A stretch of 64,000 nucleotides of DNA from CAVTAV01 sp963732795 (GTDB lineage: Bacteria > Pseudomonadota > Alphaproteobacteria > CAVTAV01). Positions 17,939 to 27,526 of this stretch are shown here, piece after piece; position 1 is the first letter of the stretch; each line of letters opens with the position of its first letter. Both the position numbers and the translations under genes were made by a program. The notes under the pieces were generated by a model. It was not told the DNA's origin and did no database searches. It saw nothing but the letters and a program-made list of their open reading frames with translations. The stretch is taken from assembly GCA_963732795.1 (NCBI GenBank), contig CAVTAV010000002.1, positions 868,001 to 932,000 on the forward strand, in the 5' to 3' direction.

Positions 17939-19780
17939 ATGGCCTCCAGCCGCGAGGAACTTCCGGCGGACGAATCGGCCATGTTGGGCGAGTCGCTGCA
18001 TGCGGGCCTGATGGCCGTCGGCCTGGTCGGCGACGGCGAGGACCGCCCGGTCGACCCCCAGACCATCATCGACAACCTTCCGCTCGGCTTTCTCATCCTC
18101 GAATTCGACCGCTCGGGCAACCCGCGCTGCGTGCTGGTCAACCGGCTGTTCGAACGGTTCATCGGCGCCTCGCGCTCGACCCTTATCGGCTGCCGGCTCG
18201 ACAAGGTCCCGGCCCTGACAGACGGCCATCCGCTGCTCGAAGGCTTCGACCGCTGCCTGCATCGCCGTCATCCGATCATGATCGAGGGCGAGATCCAGGT
18301 CGGCGCCGGAACGCGCTTCATCGACTACCGCTTCACGCCGGTTTTCGACGCCCATGGCGAGATCGTGCAGGTCCTGGTCACCGTCATCGACCGCACCGAG
18401 GACCGCCGCACCCAGCACGAGATCGTCCGCACCGCGCTCCACGACAGCCTGACCCAGCTCCCCAACCGCCACCAGTTCATCGACCGGCTGGAGCAGGTTG
18501 GCCACCGCACCATCCGCGACTTGACCCTCAAATACGCGGTCATGACGTTCAATATTGATCGCTTCAAGGGCATCAACGAAAGCCTGGGCCACACCGCCGG
18601 CGACAACGTGCTGGTCGCGGTGACCCAGCGCCTGTCCGCGCTCGTTCCGGCAGGGGCCGTGCTCGCCCGGCTCGGCGGCGACGAGTTCGCGATCCTTCTC
18701 ATCGGCATCAGCGACATGCAGCAGGTGGTGGCGCTGTCGGATCTGGTCCATGGCGCCATGGAAGCGCCGTTCCAGGTCCGCGATCAGGAAGTGTTCCTCT
18801 CCGTCAGCATCGGCATCGCGTCGAACCCGAACGGCCGCGAGAAACCGAGCGACGTAATGCGCAACGCCGATCTCGCGATGCACCGGGCCAAGGCCGCCGG
18901 CAAATCGCGCACCGAGGTCTACCGCCAGGATCTCCACGTCAAGGCGAGCTCGCTGCTGCGGCTCGAAAACGATCTGAGGCGCGCGGTCGACCGCCAGGAG
19001 CTAACCCTCTACTACCAGCCGATCGTCTGCATGCGCACCGGAAATCTGGTGGGCTTCGAGGCCCTCGCCCGCTGGTTCCATCGCGAGCGCGGGATCATTC
19101 CGCCGAACGAGTTTATCCCCATCTCCGAGGCGACCGGCATCGTCGGCGGGCTTGGACGCTGGGCGCTCCAAGCCGCCTGCCGCCAGCTCGCGGACTGGCA
19201 CGAGCGCTATCCGAAATTCGCCGAGCTCACCGTCGCGGTGAATATTTCGGGCGTCCATTTCATGCGCGACGACCTGTTCCGCGACACCAAGCAGGCGCTG
19301 GATCATAGCGGTCTCGACGGCAAGAATTTGAAGCTGGAGCTAACCGAAAGCGCGATCATGGAGAATCCGGATCTGACGGCGCAGGTCCTCTCCGAGGTCA
19401 AGACGCTCGATGTCGACCTCGCGCTCGACGATTTCGGCACCGGCTATTCGTCACTCAGCTATCTGAACCGGTTCCCGATCGACGTTCTAAAGATCGATCA
19501 CAGCTTCGTCCGCGGCATGGATTCGAACTCGGAGAACGCGAAGATCGTTAACGTCATCGCCATGCTGGCGAAGACCCTCGGCCTCGATCTCGTGGCGGAA
19601 GGCGTCGAGACGCCGCGTCAGGCGGCGGTGATCCAGTCGTTGGGCTGCGATTTCGCGCAAGGCTATCTGTTCTCGCGGCCCCTTCCCTCCGACGCGATCG
19701 ACGACCTTCTCGATCGCGGCGCCTCCTGGCCCACGGCCCTGTGGGACAACGCCGGCACGCCGAATATCGAAGCGATCTGA
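17939..19780 (+). CDS. PAS-GGDEF-EAL protein (cyclic-di-GMP synthesis and breakdown)
   Basis: About 613 aa. A PAS-like sensor (IIDNLPLGFLILEFDRSGNP, residues about 40-155) precedes a GGDEF domain (HDSLTQLPNRHQFIDRL, RLGGDEFAILL) and an EAL domain (YYQPIVCMRTGNLVGFEALA, NISGVHFM, ELTESAIME, DDFGTGYSSLSYLNRFPIDV, KIDHSFVRG, EGVET, QGYLFSRPL). The GGDEF signature and the metal- and substrate-binding EAL residues are all present, so both activities are possible. No transmembrane segment is seen, so it is probably cytoplasmic. Start ATG 17939 follows an AAGGGG site; a longer reading from 17822 adds an Arg-rich leader without support. Confidence 0.93.
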   Translation: MASSREELPADESAMLGESLHAGLMAVGLVGDGEDRPVDPQTIIDNLPLGFLILEFDRSGNPRCVLVNRLFERFIGASRSTLIGCRLDKVPALTDGHPLLEGFDRCLHRRHPIMIEGEIQVGAGTRFIDYRFTPVFDAHGEIVQVLVTVIDRTEDRRTQHEIVRTALHDSLTQLPNRHQFIDRLEQVGHRTIRDLTLKYAVMTFNIDRFKGINESLGHTAGDNVLVAVTQRLSALVPAGAVLARLGGDEFAILLIGISDMQQVVALSDLVHGAMEAPFQVRDQEVFLSVSIGIASNPNGREKPSDVMRNADLAMHRAKAAGKSRTEVYRQDLHVKASSLLRLENDLRRAVDRQELTLYYQPIVCMRTGNLVGFEALARWFHRERGIIPPNEFIPISEATGIVGGLGRWALQAACRQLADWHERYPKFAELTVAVNISGVHFMRDDLFRDTKQALDHSGLDGKNLKLELTESAIMENPDLTAQVLSEVKTLDVDLALDDFGTGYSSLSYLNRFPIDVLKIDHSFVRGMDSNSENAKIVNVIAMLAKTLGLDLVAEGVETPRQAAVIQSLGCDFAQGYLFSRPLPSDAIDDLLDRGASWPTALWDNAGTPNIEAI

Positions 19781-19792
19781 GACGTCGAAAAG

Positions 19793-19907
19793 TCATTGCG
19801 AACGAAGTGAAGCGATCCAGGCTGGCTCGCCAGCCTACTCCGCCGAATCAGCCACTTCGGCTGCGAAAGCCGGACGGCCCTTCGGGCCACGCGACGACGT
19901 CGCGTGT
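19793..19907. repeat. Dispersed repeat, TCATTGCGA type, longer copy
   Basis: Begins TCATTGCGAACGAAGTGAAG and contains CGATCCAGGCTGG. The later part has GGCCCTTCGGGCC and CGACGACGTCGCG hairpins. It shares its head with the copies at 7501 and 48997. It sits between the ends of convergent genes, so it may also act as a terminator. Confidence 0.6.
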
Positions 19908-20879
19908 CTAGTCGAACCAGGTCCTCTCGGCGAGATAGCGCATCACGCGGACCTTCCCTTTGGCGAGCAGGCCCGACCGGCGCGACCATAGCGTGGCCTC
20001 GCGGAGCAGCATGTCGACGAGCGGGCGGCCTTCCTCGCCGCGGTCCAGAAGGGTCTGGGCCATGTCGCCCGCCCCGGCCCAGCGTTTGGCGATCACGCTG
20101 CGCTGCTCCTCGGTCTGGTCTTCCTTGACCCGAAGGTTGAACTGGGCCTGCTCGATCAGCGTGGCCATTTCCTCGTTCTTGATCGCGAAGATCTCGGTTG
20201 GCTCGTTGTCGAGCCAGTCCTGGATGTCGGGATCGGCCGGATCGGCGTCGTCGTCGAGGACATAGTCGGTCACCACGAACAGCTTGCACGGCTTGAGCGA
20301 CTGGTGGACTGCCGTCAGGACGCCCGGCTTGTTCTCCACGCAGAACATCGCCTCGGTCGAGATCGCCGCATCGTATTTCCGGGCGAAGGGGGCACACCGG
20401 CCGAAGTCGTAATGCTCGATCGCGGCCTTCTTGGCGAGCCCGGCGACGTGCGACATTTCCGAGCCTGCCGCCACCAGCTCCTTGGACTGCTCGACCGCAT
20501 CGACATAACAGCCGAATTCCTTGGCGAGCACGCGGGCCGGACCGCCCAGGCCGCCGCCGACGATGACCACGCTCATCTCGGGGGTCAGCCCCAGAAGCTT
20601 CACCAGATCGATGACGTGCTGAGGCCCCCCGGGACCGCAATAGCCTTCGCCCCAAACCAGGTTGGCGATATCGATGCGCTCGGGCTTCCACGCCGCCTCG
20701 CGCCGGAGCGCGGACTTCCGGAGCGCGGAGGCGCCGCCATTCGCTTTACCGTTCGTCGCCCGTTTCTTGCCATTACGCGACGCGAGCCAGGCGTCATATT
20801 CCTGGCCGTCATAGCCTTCCCACCACGCCTTGAGGCGATTTCGAAGCGACGTCGCGTTCATTGACCGAGATGCTGACAT
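19908..20879 (-). CDS. Class I SAM-dependent methyltransferase
   Basis: 323 aa. A Lys/Arg-rich N terminus leads into a Rossmann methyltransferase core: VVIVGGGLGGPARVLAKEFG (motif I, SAM-binding glycines), VDAVEQSKELVAAGSEMSHV (acidic residue binding the ribose), ISTEAMFCVENKPGVLTAVH and CKLFVVTDYVLDDDA. The GEGYCGPGGPQHVIDLVKLL segment before motif I resembles small-molecule methyltransferases of the phosphoethanolamine/sterol type. Substrate unknown. It converges on the GGDEF-EAL gene with a repeat between them. ATG 20879 or 20861 could start it. Confidence 0.8.
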   Translation of the reverse strand: MSASRSMNATSLRNRLKAWWEGYDGQEYDAWLASRNGKKRATNGKANGGASALRKSALRREAAWKPERIDIANLVWGEGYCGPGGPQHVIDLVKLLGLTPEMSVVIVGGGLGGPARVLAKEFGCYVDAVEQSKELVAAGSEMSHVAGLAKKAAIEHYDFGRCAPFARKYDAAISTEAMFCVENKPGVLTAVHQSLKPCKLFVVTDYVLDDDADPADPDIQDWLDNEPTEIFAIKNEEMATLIEQAQFNLRVKEDQTEEQRSVIAKRWAGAGDMAQTLLDRGEEGRPLVDMLLREATLWSRRSGLLAKGKVRVMRYLAERTWFD

Positions 20880-21230
20880 TCCATTCCGTGGCGGTCCGCG
20901 AGACCAGCGCCCGCCCGTGCCGAAATTTGGCTCCAGACGTCACGGAATGCCCGCCAGACGTTAACGGACTAAAGTTTTACAAGTGTTTAAACGACGCATA
21001 CGCGCTACGTCGTTCCTCTAGGATTCCGGCCGCAATCTAGTGCGAATTTACCAAGCCCGGAGTGATCCGGCGGTTTCCGGCGGTATTTCGATGCCGATAT
21101 CTCCCATCGCGTTAACCTCTCGGGATCGAATTCATGCGATGTCTTGACGGGGCGAAATCTGATATTCAGCGCCTGGACGCGGGCCCATCCCGAATACGGG
21201 GAACGGGCCGCGCCGGCGGAGTTTCGACGA
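20880..21230. other. Intergenic region between divergent genes
   Basis: About 350 bases containing the divergent promoters of the methyltransferase and the DUF1214-type gene. The short motif GTTAAC recurs (near 20959 and 21111). No RNA gene or convincing small frame was found. Confidence 0.4.
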
Positions 21231-21809
21231 ATGGGCAAATTCCTGGTTGGCCTCGCCGTTCTGGTGCTGGCGATCATCGGGGGGATTTCAGCGGCACTGT
21301 TCTCGCTCAATCTGGGCGGGCCGCTGCCGACCGATAAGGATGTGGCGGGCTGGAGCATCTCCGAAGCCGTTGCCACTGCGTCAGGCAGCGCACGTTCCCG
21401 CGCGCTATGGGCGCAATCGGCCTTCGCGGCCGGGCCGCCGAGCCATGTGCTCTATTTCTTCCGCACCATGGCCGAGAACGGCCACACCCTCGAAGGTGGC
21501 TGCCGCTACCGGCTAACCGGTGTGCCGCCCGACGCGGCCTGGTGGAGCCTCACCGTCTATGACGACAAGCTCGCCCTCATCGCGTCGACCGGCGACCGAT
21601 CGATCAATCCCGATACCGTCCGGCTCGAGGACGATGGCAGCTTCACCGTCTATGTCTCAGCCGTATCCGAGCCCGGCAACTGGTTGTCGGACCGCAGCGC
21701 CGGCGAGGTCTCGATCGTCTTCCGGGTCTTCGAACCGAGCCATGAGCTGGTCAAGACACCGTCCAAGCTGATGCTGCCCCGTGTCGTGCAAAGTGGGGGC
21801 TGCGCCTGA
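21231..21809 (+). CDS. DUF1214-type envelope protein
   Basis: About 192 aa from the ATG at 21231. One N-terminal membrane segment (FLVGLAVLVLAIIGGISAAL) is followed by a beta-rich domain with the DUF1214 hallmarks YRLTGVPPDAAWWSLTVYDD, STGDRSINPDTVRLEDDGSF and SVSEP-like VSAVSEPGNWLSDRSAGE. Its stop overlaps the start of the next gene by one base (TGATG), so the two are translated together. Pairs of DUF1214 and DUF1254-type proteins are common in alphaproteobacteria and have no established function; they are anchored in the inner membrane with the domain outside. Confidence 0.75.
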   Translation: MGKFLVGLAVLVLAIIGGISAALFSLNLGGPLPTDKDVAGWSISEAVATASGSARSRALWAQSAFAAGPPSHVLYFFRTMAENGHTLEGGCRYRLTGVPPDAAWWSLTVYDDKLALIASTGDRSINPDTVRLEDDGSFTVYVSAVSEPGNWLSDRSAGEVSIVFRVFEPSHELVKTPSKLMLPRVVQSGGCA

Positions 21810-22339
21810 TGCCCGAACGATTTTGGCCTTCCATGGTGTTCTTGGCCGTGCTGCTGGTCGCGGCCTATATCAGCTATCAGGCGACCCTCTTCTATACCCT
21901 GACCGACATCTGGGTGCAGGAAGAGCAGACGATCTCCATGCAGGCGGGAGGCATCGGCGTCCTCGGCCGAAACATCACTCTCCGCGCCACTCTCGCCGAT
22001 CCCGATTTCAACGATAGCGCCTGCGTTTTCGACCTCGCGACCGGTCCCTACCTTCTCAAGGGAGCCGACGAGAGCGAATACTGGTCGATGACGGTGTTCA
22101 ATCGCCGAGGCGAGGCGATGTTCATCGCATCCGGCCCCGACGCGGCCGCAGCCGGCCCGTATCTGCTCTATGCCGACGACTACCCGACACCCTCCCAATC
22201 GGGCGGTTTCAAGGTTGTCGAGGTACCAACTCCCCGGGGCATCGTCGTGTTTCGGCTGCTCGCCGACCGCACGAACCGCAAGCCTCTGAGCGACGTCCAG
22301 GACGAGCTCCGCTGCGAGCCCTATCGCCCCGCTTCGTGA
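21809..22339 (+). CDS. DUF1254-type membrane-anchored protein
   Basis: 176 aa. An N-terminal membrane segment (SMVFLAVLLVAAYISYQATL) precedes a beta-rich body containing GVLGRNITLRATLADPDFND, CVFDLATGPYLLKGADESEY and YWSMTVFNRRGEAMFIASG. The WSMTVFNRRGE motif parallels WSLTVYDDKL in the upstream protein, so the two are probably distant relatives forming a complex. The start overlaps the upstream stop by one base. Function unknown. Confidence 0.7.
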   Translation: MPERFWPSMVFLAVLLVAAYISYQATLFYTLTDIWVQEEQTISMQAGGIGVLGRNITLRATLADPDFNDSACVFDLATGPYLLKGADESEYWSMTVFNRRGEAMFIASGPDAAAAGPYLLYADDYPTPSQSGGFKVVEVPTPRGIVVFRLLADRTNRKPLSDVQDELRCEPYRPAS

Positions 22340-22454
22340 TCCCCGGCAGGCGCGGCAACTCAATCTTTACCCTGCTCCCTCCACAATGACGCCAAATGCC
22401 CGGACGGAGGCCTCCGCGTTTCTCGGAGCTCCGGCGCAGGAAGGAATCTTTGCC

Positions 22455-22991
22455 ATGCCCCCATGGAGGGCGAAGGGAGACCCAACCAGACATCTCTCCG
22501 CCATCGATGAGCGCGTCAACCAGGTCGAACAGGAACCCCAGGCGAACATCTCCCTCGTCACGCTGCTCGCAACGGATTATCTCAACCACTTCGTCGAGAT
22601 CATCATGCTGATCGAGCTGCTGCCCGAGATGTGGGATCTCGCCGAGGAATGCCGCGCCTGGCAGCCGCTCACCTATAAAGAGCATTTCGAGCGCAGCCGG
22701 ATCGCCGATCGCAACCTGGCGCTCGACGCCTATGCCCTCGTACCGTCGCGCTACCGCGTGCCGTTCGAGACCAAAAGCAATGAGTTGCACATCCTGATCC
22801 AGGAACGCCTGGCGAAGATTCTCGCCGCCCTCGACGACGGCGACGAGTCGACGCTTGCCAAGCGCTGTAAAGAGGCGGTGAAATGTCTGAACAACCGCCT
22901 GCAGGAGCTGAACGGAATCATCCGTGGCGGCGAGTTCGTGCTCGCGCAGAAGGATATCGACAGGCTCGTCCGGAAATCGACGGGGCGGTAA
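22455..22991 (+). CDS. Hypothetical protein, helical, 178 aa
   Basis: Starts MPPWRAKGDPTRHLSAIDER after an AGGAAGG site; longer starts lack one. The rest is predicted to be mostly helical: LLATDYLNHFVEIIMLIELL, HILIQERLAKILAALDDGDE and KCLNNRLQELNGIIRGGEFV. The DYLNHFVEIIMLIELLPEMW stretch is hydrophobic but has charged residues, so it is more likely a buried helix than a membrane span. No domain is recognised. It faces a tiny convergent membrane-protein frame immediately downstream. Confidence 0.7.
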   Translation: MPPWRAKGDPTRHLSAIDERVNQVEQEPQANISLVTLLATDYLNHFVEIIMLIELLPEMWDLAEECRAWQPLTYKEHFERSRIADRNLALDAYALVPSRYRVPFETKSNELHILIQERLAKILAALDDGDESTLAKRCKEAVKCLNNRLQELNGIIRGGEFVLAQKDIDRLVRKSTGR

Positions 22992-22997
22992 TCGGCT

Positions 22998-23105
22998 CTA
23001 ATAGGCCACGTATACGTAAAGGACCAGGGCACCGACCCAGGCCGCAATATACGCCAGCCAGAAACGGCGCATCTTCTTGATCTGATCTGCTTGTTCTTGT
23101 TGCAT
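22998..23105 (-). CDS. Very small single-span membrane protein, 35 aa
   Basis: Reads MQQEQADQIKKMRRFWLAY, then IAAWVGALVLYVYVAY and stop. A polar, Lys/Arg-containing head followed by one hydrophobic span running to the C terminus is the pattern of a small inner-membrane protein with the N terminus inside. The ribosome-binding site is weak. It is convergent with the helical hypothetical gene (gap of 6 bases). Function unknown; the clean topology argues against chance. Confidence 0.5.
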   Translation of the reverse strand: MQQEQADQIKKMRRFWLAYIAAWVGALVLYVYVAY

Positions 23106-23828
23106 ATCCAACTTAATGCAAAGAGCAAGCCAATAGTTCCACTCTAAAATTTATCATTTTATATCAAGGTATTAGAGGTATTCGCTGCGGAACCACCATA
23201 CCGCTAGGTGTAAAAAATTCCGACGCGACAAGGCCGGCCTTGTGGGTCCGCCCGGCTGTAACGCTGTTAACGATAAATGACGCAAAGGCGGAGGGTCCCG
23301 GCCCCTCCCCGTCCAACGCCTGCTCAAGTGGGCAGGTGTTGGACCTGCCGGATCGGGCCTTGTTTGAAAAAACCTAAATTTTATAACGGCTTGGATTCCT
23401 ATTCGGAATCGCCTTGATTGCTGTTCGATTGCTGGCCGAACGGCCGCCGCCGGCCCCCTAGGCTATATGTTCTATCGCCCGAGCCTCCCCGATACTCTTG
23501 AAGCGATAAGATCTTAGGCATTCGTGAACGGTGGGCGCGCCAATTCAACGGTTGTTAAGATTCGCGACATAGACTGGCCACGAGTCGGACTCGTCCGCAC
23601 TCGGACACGAAACGGCAAACCGTCGGCAACGGCGGGACGCAAAGCCTCCGGCCCGATCGCATCGGGTAGCGGGGTTACCGAAAGGAAGATGTGATGGTCG
23701 CAGTCGATCGTTTCGCGCTCGTCGCCCCCAAGGGGTGTCGCGCGCCATCCCTCCTCCCCGGCGGCATGGGCGGCACCGGCATAGGCCGAGACGCCCGGTC
23801 GCCGGTCTAGGCCCAAGGTTCGCCGGCC
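23106..23828. other. Long intergenic region with a hairpin
   Basis: About 720 bases without a convincing gene. Bases 23140-23190 are AT-rich and could be a promoter. A stem of 11 positions (CCAACGCCTGC at 23313 against GCAGGTGTTGG at 23332, one G-T pair) with an 8-base loop lies in the middle, without a T-run after it. A minus-strand open frame at 23514-24113 is mostly a shadow of the flagellar-like gene. Confidence 0.4.
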
Positions 23829-24242
23829 ATGATCGCCGGCCTCAAAGCCGCCCTCACCGGGATGAACGCCGCGACCCTCAGGGCAGAGGTCGCGGCGCGC
23901 AACATCGTCAATTCGCTCAGCAGCGGAACGGACCCGAACGCCGCGCCCCTCGCCTCGGAGGCGCTCGCCGGCGCCCAGGCCTATCAGCCGCAACGCGTGG
24001 TCCAAAACAGCACGCCCGGCGGCACGGCCGCCAAGACGGTCCCCGTCAAGCCCGCCACCGTCCCGGTCTACGACCCGACGAACCCAGCGGCGGACGAAAA
24101 CGGCGTCGCCCAATATCCCAATGTCTCGCTCGAAAACGAGTTCGCCCAGCTCACCCTGGCCGTGGCCTCCTATAAGGCCAACGCGGAGGTAATGAAGACG
24201 CTGGACGAGACCATGGGGAGCCTGCTCGACAGCAAGACGTGA
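23829..24242 (+). CDS. Flagellar basal-body rod (FlgC-like) C-terminal domain protein, orphan
   Basis: 137 aa, the length of FlgC. The N-terminal helix AGLKAALTGMNAATLRAEVA and ARNIVNSLSSGT match the rod N-terminal pattern (ASGM...R...V.A.NIAN), and the C-terminal segment ADENGVAQYPNVSLENEFAQ continuing LTLAVASYKANAEVMKTLDE matches the rod C-terminal helix. The middle is shorter and richer in Ala, Pro and Thr than in true FlgC. No other flagellar gene is nearby. It may be a paralogue with an accessory rod role. An upstream frame would extend it, but ATG 23829 matches the family. Confidence 0.75.
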   Translation: MIAGLKAALTGMNAATLRAEVAARNIVNSLSSGTDPNAAPLASEALAGAQAYQPQRVVQNSTPGGTAAKTVPVKPATVPVYDPTNPAADENGVAQYPNVSLENEFAQLTLAVASYKANAEVMKTLDETMGSLLDSKT

Positions 24243-24736
24243 TATCGACCGGCGTTTCCGGCATTCGATCCTTGTGCTGGGCCGCTTCCGCTCCCATCTT
24301 GTGTCACGACGTCATTTCAGCGCTCTACGCCTCCATTTCCCATGAACGAAGTGGACAAAACTATTGCGCTAAAGGCTTGATTCGTCGTAAGAACAGCGGA
24401 TTAACCGGCTTTTTCACGAAATATTTTCAGATTTCGTGTCAGGATGCCGGTAGTTATCGACGTCTTTGCGGACGTCCATGGAGAACGCAAGCGTGTACGG
24501 CAGGACCGGCCATAGCGAGATCGCAGCAGCGCGCGGGATTATCCGCGTGAGCGGCGGCGCACGCTCGTCGGTCACATCCATGACCTCCGCCGTTCTGTGC
24601 TACACGGGTTTTCTTGCAGGCGAAGGGCTTCGACTTACAAGCCCCTGAGCGACGCTTATCGGCATTGTCGGTGCGGCGTTCAGGGGGTCAAAGCACGTTG
24701 AAGTTTGAGCCCAATTTTCAGCCTGGAATCCGAACA
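24243..24736. other. Upstream region of leuA with hairpin
   Basis: About 490 bases. A hairpin at 24642-24686 pairs CCCCTGA with TCAGGGG, with possible further pairing inside. It ends about 50 bases before the leuA start and could be a leader structure. A short frame MTSAVLCYTGFLAGEGLRLT plus SP and stop (24580-24648) lies in front of it, but it lacks the run of Leu codons expected for a classical attenuator. No other gene is evident. Confidence 0.35.
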
Positions 24737-26332
24737 ATGACCAAACGATCAGAATCAAACGTCACGACCGGCCGCGAGAACGCCGCCGACTCGTCCAACT
24801 ACGTCCGTATCTTCGACACGACCTTGCGCGACGGCGAGCAGTCGCCCGGCGCCTCGATGAATCTCGAGGAGAAGCTGAGGATCGCAGAAGTCCTGGAGCA
24901 TATGGGCGTCGACATCATCGAGGCCGGCTTCCCGATCGCCTCGAATGGCGACTTCCAAGCCGTCCGGGAGGTGGCCAAGATCGTCAAGAACGCGACCGTC
25001 TGCGGCTTGGCCCGCGCCTCGAAGAAGGATATCGACCGCGCCGGCGAGGCCCTGAAAGGCGCCAATCGGGCGCGCATCCACACCTTCATTTCCACGAGCC
25101 CGCTCCATATGAAGCACAAGCTGCAGATGGAGCCGGAAGAAGTGCTGCAGGCGGTCATCGACAGCGTCAGCCACGCCCGCAATCTGGTGGGCGACGTCGA
25201 ATGGAGCTGCGAGGACGGCACCCGGACCGAGCTCGACTTCATGTGCCGTTGCGTCGAGGCCGCGATCAAGGCCGGCGCCACCACCATCAACGTGCCGGAT
25301 ACGGTCGGCTATTCCATGCCGGAAGAGTACGGCGCGCTCTTCGCCATGCTGCGCGAGCGGGTGCCGAACATGGACAAGGCCGTGCTCTCCAGCCATTGCC
25401 ACAACGACCTGGGCCTGGCAGTCGCCAATTCCCTGGCCGCCGTCAAGAACGGCGCGCGCCAAATCGAGTGTACGATCAATGGGTTAGGAGAGCGGGCCGG
25501 CAATGCCGCGATGGAAGAGGTGGTCATGGCGATCAAGACCCGCCACGACCTGATGCCCTATACGACCGGCATCGTGACCGAGGACATCATGCGGGCCTCG
25601 CGCCTCGTCTCGACCGTCACCGGCTTCACCGTCCAGAACAACAAGGCCATCGTGGGCGCCAACGCTTTCGCCCATGAGTCCGGCATCCACCAGGACGGCA
25701 TGCTGAAGAACGCCCAGACCTACGAAATCATGACCCCGGAATCGATCGGATTAAAGAAGTCGTCACTGGTTCTGGGTAAACATTCCGGACGGCACGCCTT
25801 TAAGGAGAAACTCAAGGATTTGGGTTACGAATTGGGCGACAACGCGTTCGAGGACGCCTTCCGGCGCTTCAAGGACCTCGCTGACAAGAAAAAGCAGGTC
25901 TTCGAGGAAGACGTCGTCGCGCTGGTCGACGATGAGGTTTTGCGTGGCAACGACCGGATCAAATTCGTCTCGCTCCAGGTGGTATGCGGCTCCAAGGGGC
26001 CCCAGACCGCCGAGCTGGAGCTCGATGTCGACGGCGAGGTCCGCCACACCAAGGCTTCGGGCGACGGTCCTGTCGATGCGGTCTTCAACTGCATTCGGGA
26101 GCTGTCGCCGCATGAGGCGATCCTGCAACTCTTCCAGGTGCATGCCGTGACCCAGGGAACGGATGCCCAGGCGGAGGTGACGGTCCGGCTCGAGGAGAAC
26201 GGCCGCAGCGTGAACGGACAGGGTGCCGATACCGACACTCTGGTCGCCGCCGCCAAGGCCTATGTCCATGCGTTGAACAAGCTCCTGGTCAAGCGGGAGC
26301 GATCCGCGCCCGCCGCCGCGCTGACGGCGTAA
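24737..26332 (+). CDS. leuA: 2-isopropylmalate synthase
   Basis: 531 aa. First committed step of leucine synthesis: condensation of acetyl-CoA with 2-oxoisovalerate. The TIM-barrel signature VRIFDTTLRDGEQSPGASMN, metal-binding HCHNDLGLAVANSLAAVKNG, GLGERAGNAAMEEVVMAI and AFAHESGIHQDGMLKN are all present. The C-terminal regulatory domain (about residues 405-520, ELELDVDGEVRHTKASGDGP) should bind leucine for feedback inhibition. Start ATG 24737 fits the family; a longer reading from 24614 has no support. Intact. A hairpin upstream may regulate it and a terminator follows. Confidence 0.96.
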   Translation: MTKRSESNVTTGRENAADSSNYVRIFDTTLRDGEQSPGASMNLEEKLRIAEVLEHMGVDIIEAGFPIASNGDFQAVREVAKIVKNATVCGLARASKKDIDRAGEALKGANRARIHTFISTSPLHMKHKLQMEPEEVLQAVIDSVSHARNLVGDVEWSCEDGTRTELDFMCRCVEAAIKAGATTINVPDTVGYSMPEEYGALFAMLRERVPNMDKAVLSSHCHNDLGLAVANSLAAVKNGARQIECTINGLGERAGNAAMEEVVMAIKTRHDLMPYTTGIVTEDIMRASRLVSTVTGFTVQNNKAIVGANAFAHESGIHQDGMLKNAQTYEIMTPESIGLKKSSLVLGKHSGRHAFKEKLKDLGYELGDNAFEDAFRRFKDLADKKKQVFEEDVVALVDDEVLRGNDRIKFVSLQVVCGSKGPQTAELELDVDGEVRHTKASGDGPVDAVFNCIRELSPHEAILQLFQVHAVTQGTDAQAEVTVRLEENGRSVNGQGADTDTLVAAAKAYVHALNKLLVKRERSAPAAALTA

Positions 26333-26359
26333 GGTGCGGGAACCGGAGAGAGGGAATGG

Positions 26360-26393
26360 GGAAAGCGTGAGTTCGTCCGGGCTCGCGCTTTCC
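26360..26393 (+). terminator. Hairpin terminator after leuA
   Basis: GGAAAGCGTGAG pairs with CTCGCGCTTTCC (12 positions, one G-T) around a 10-base loop, followed by GTTTACT. It separates leuA from mreB. Confidence 0.6.
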
Positions 26394-26459
26394 GTTTACT
26401 GGCCTGCCGGGCTGGCTTTCGAGCCGACCCGGAAAAATTGAGGAGTGGGGCTTCGGTGT

Positions 26460-27497
<1,038 letters not shown>

Positions 27498-27526
27498 GCG
27501 GGACAGCGTGAGTATCGACGCAATCT

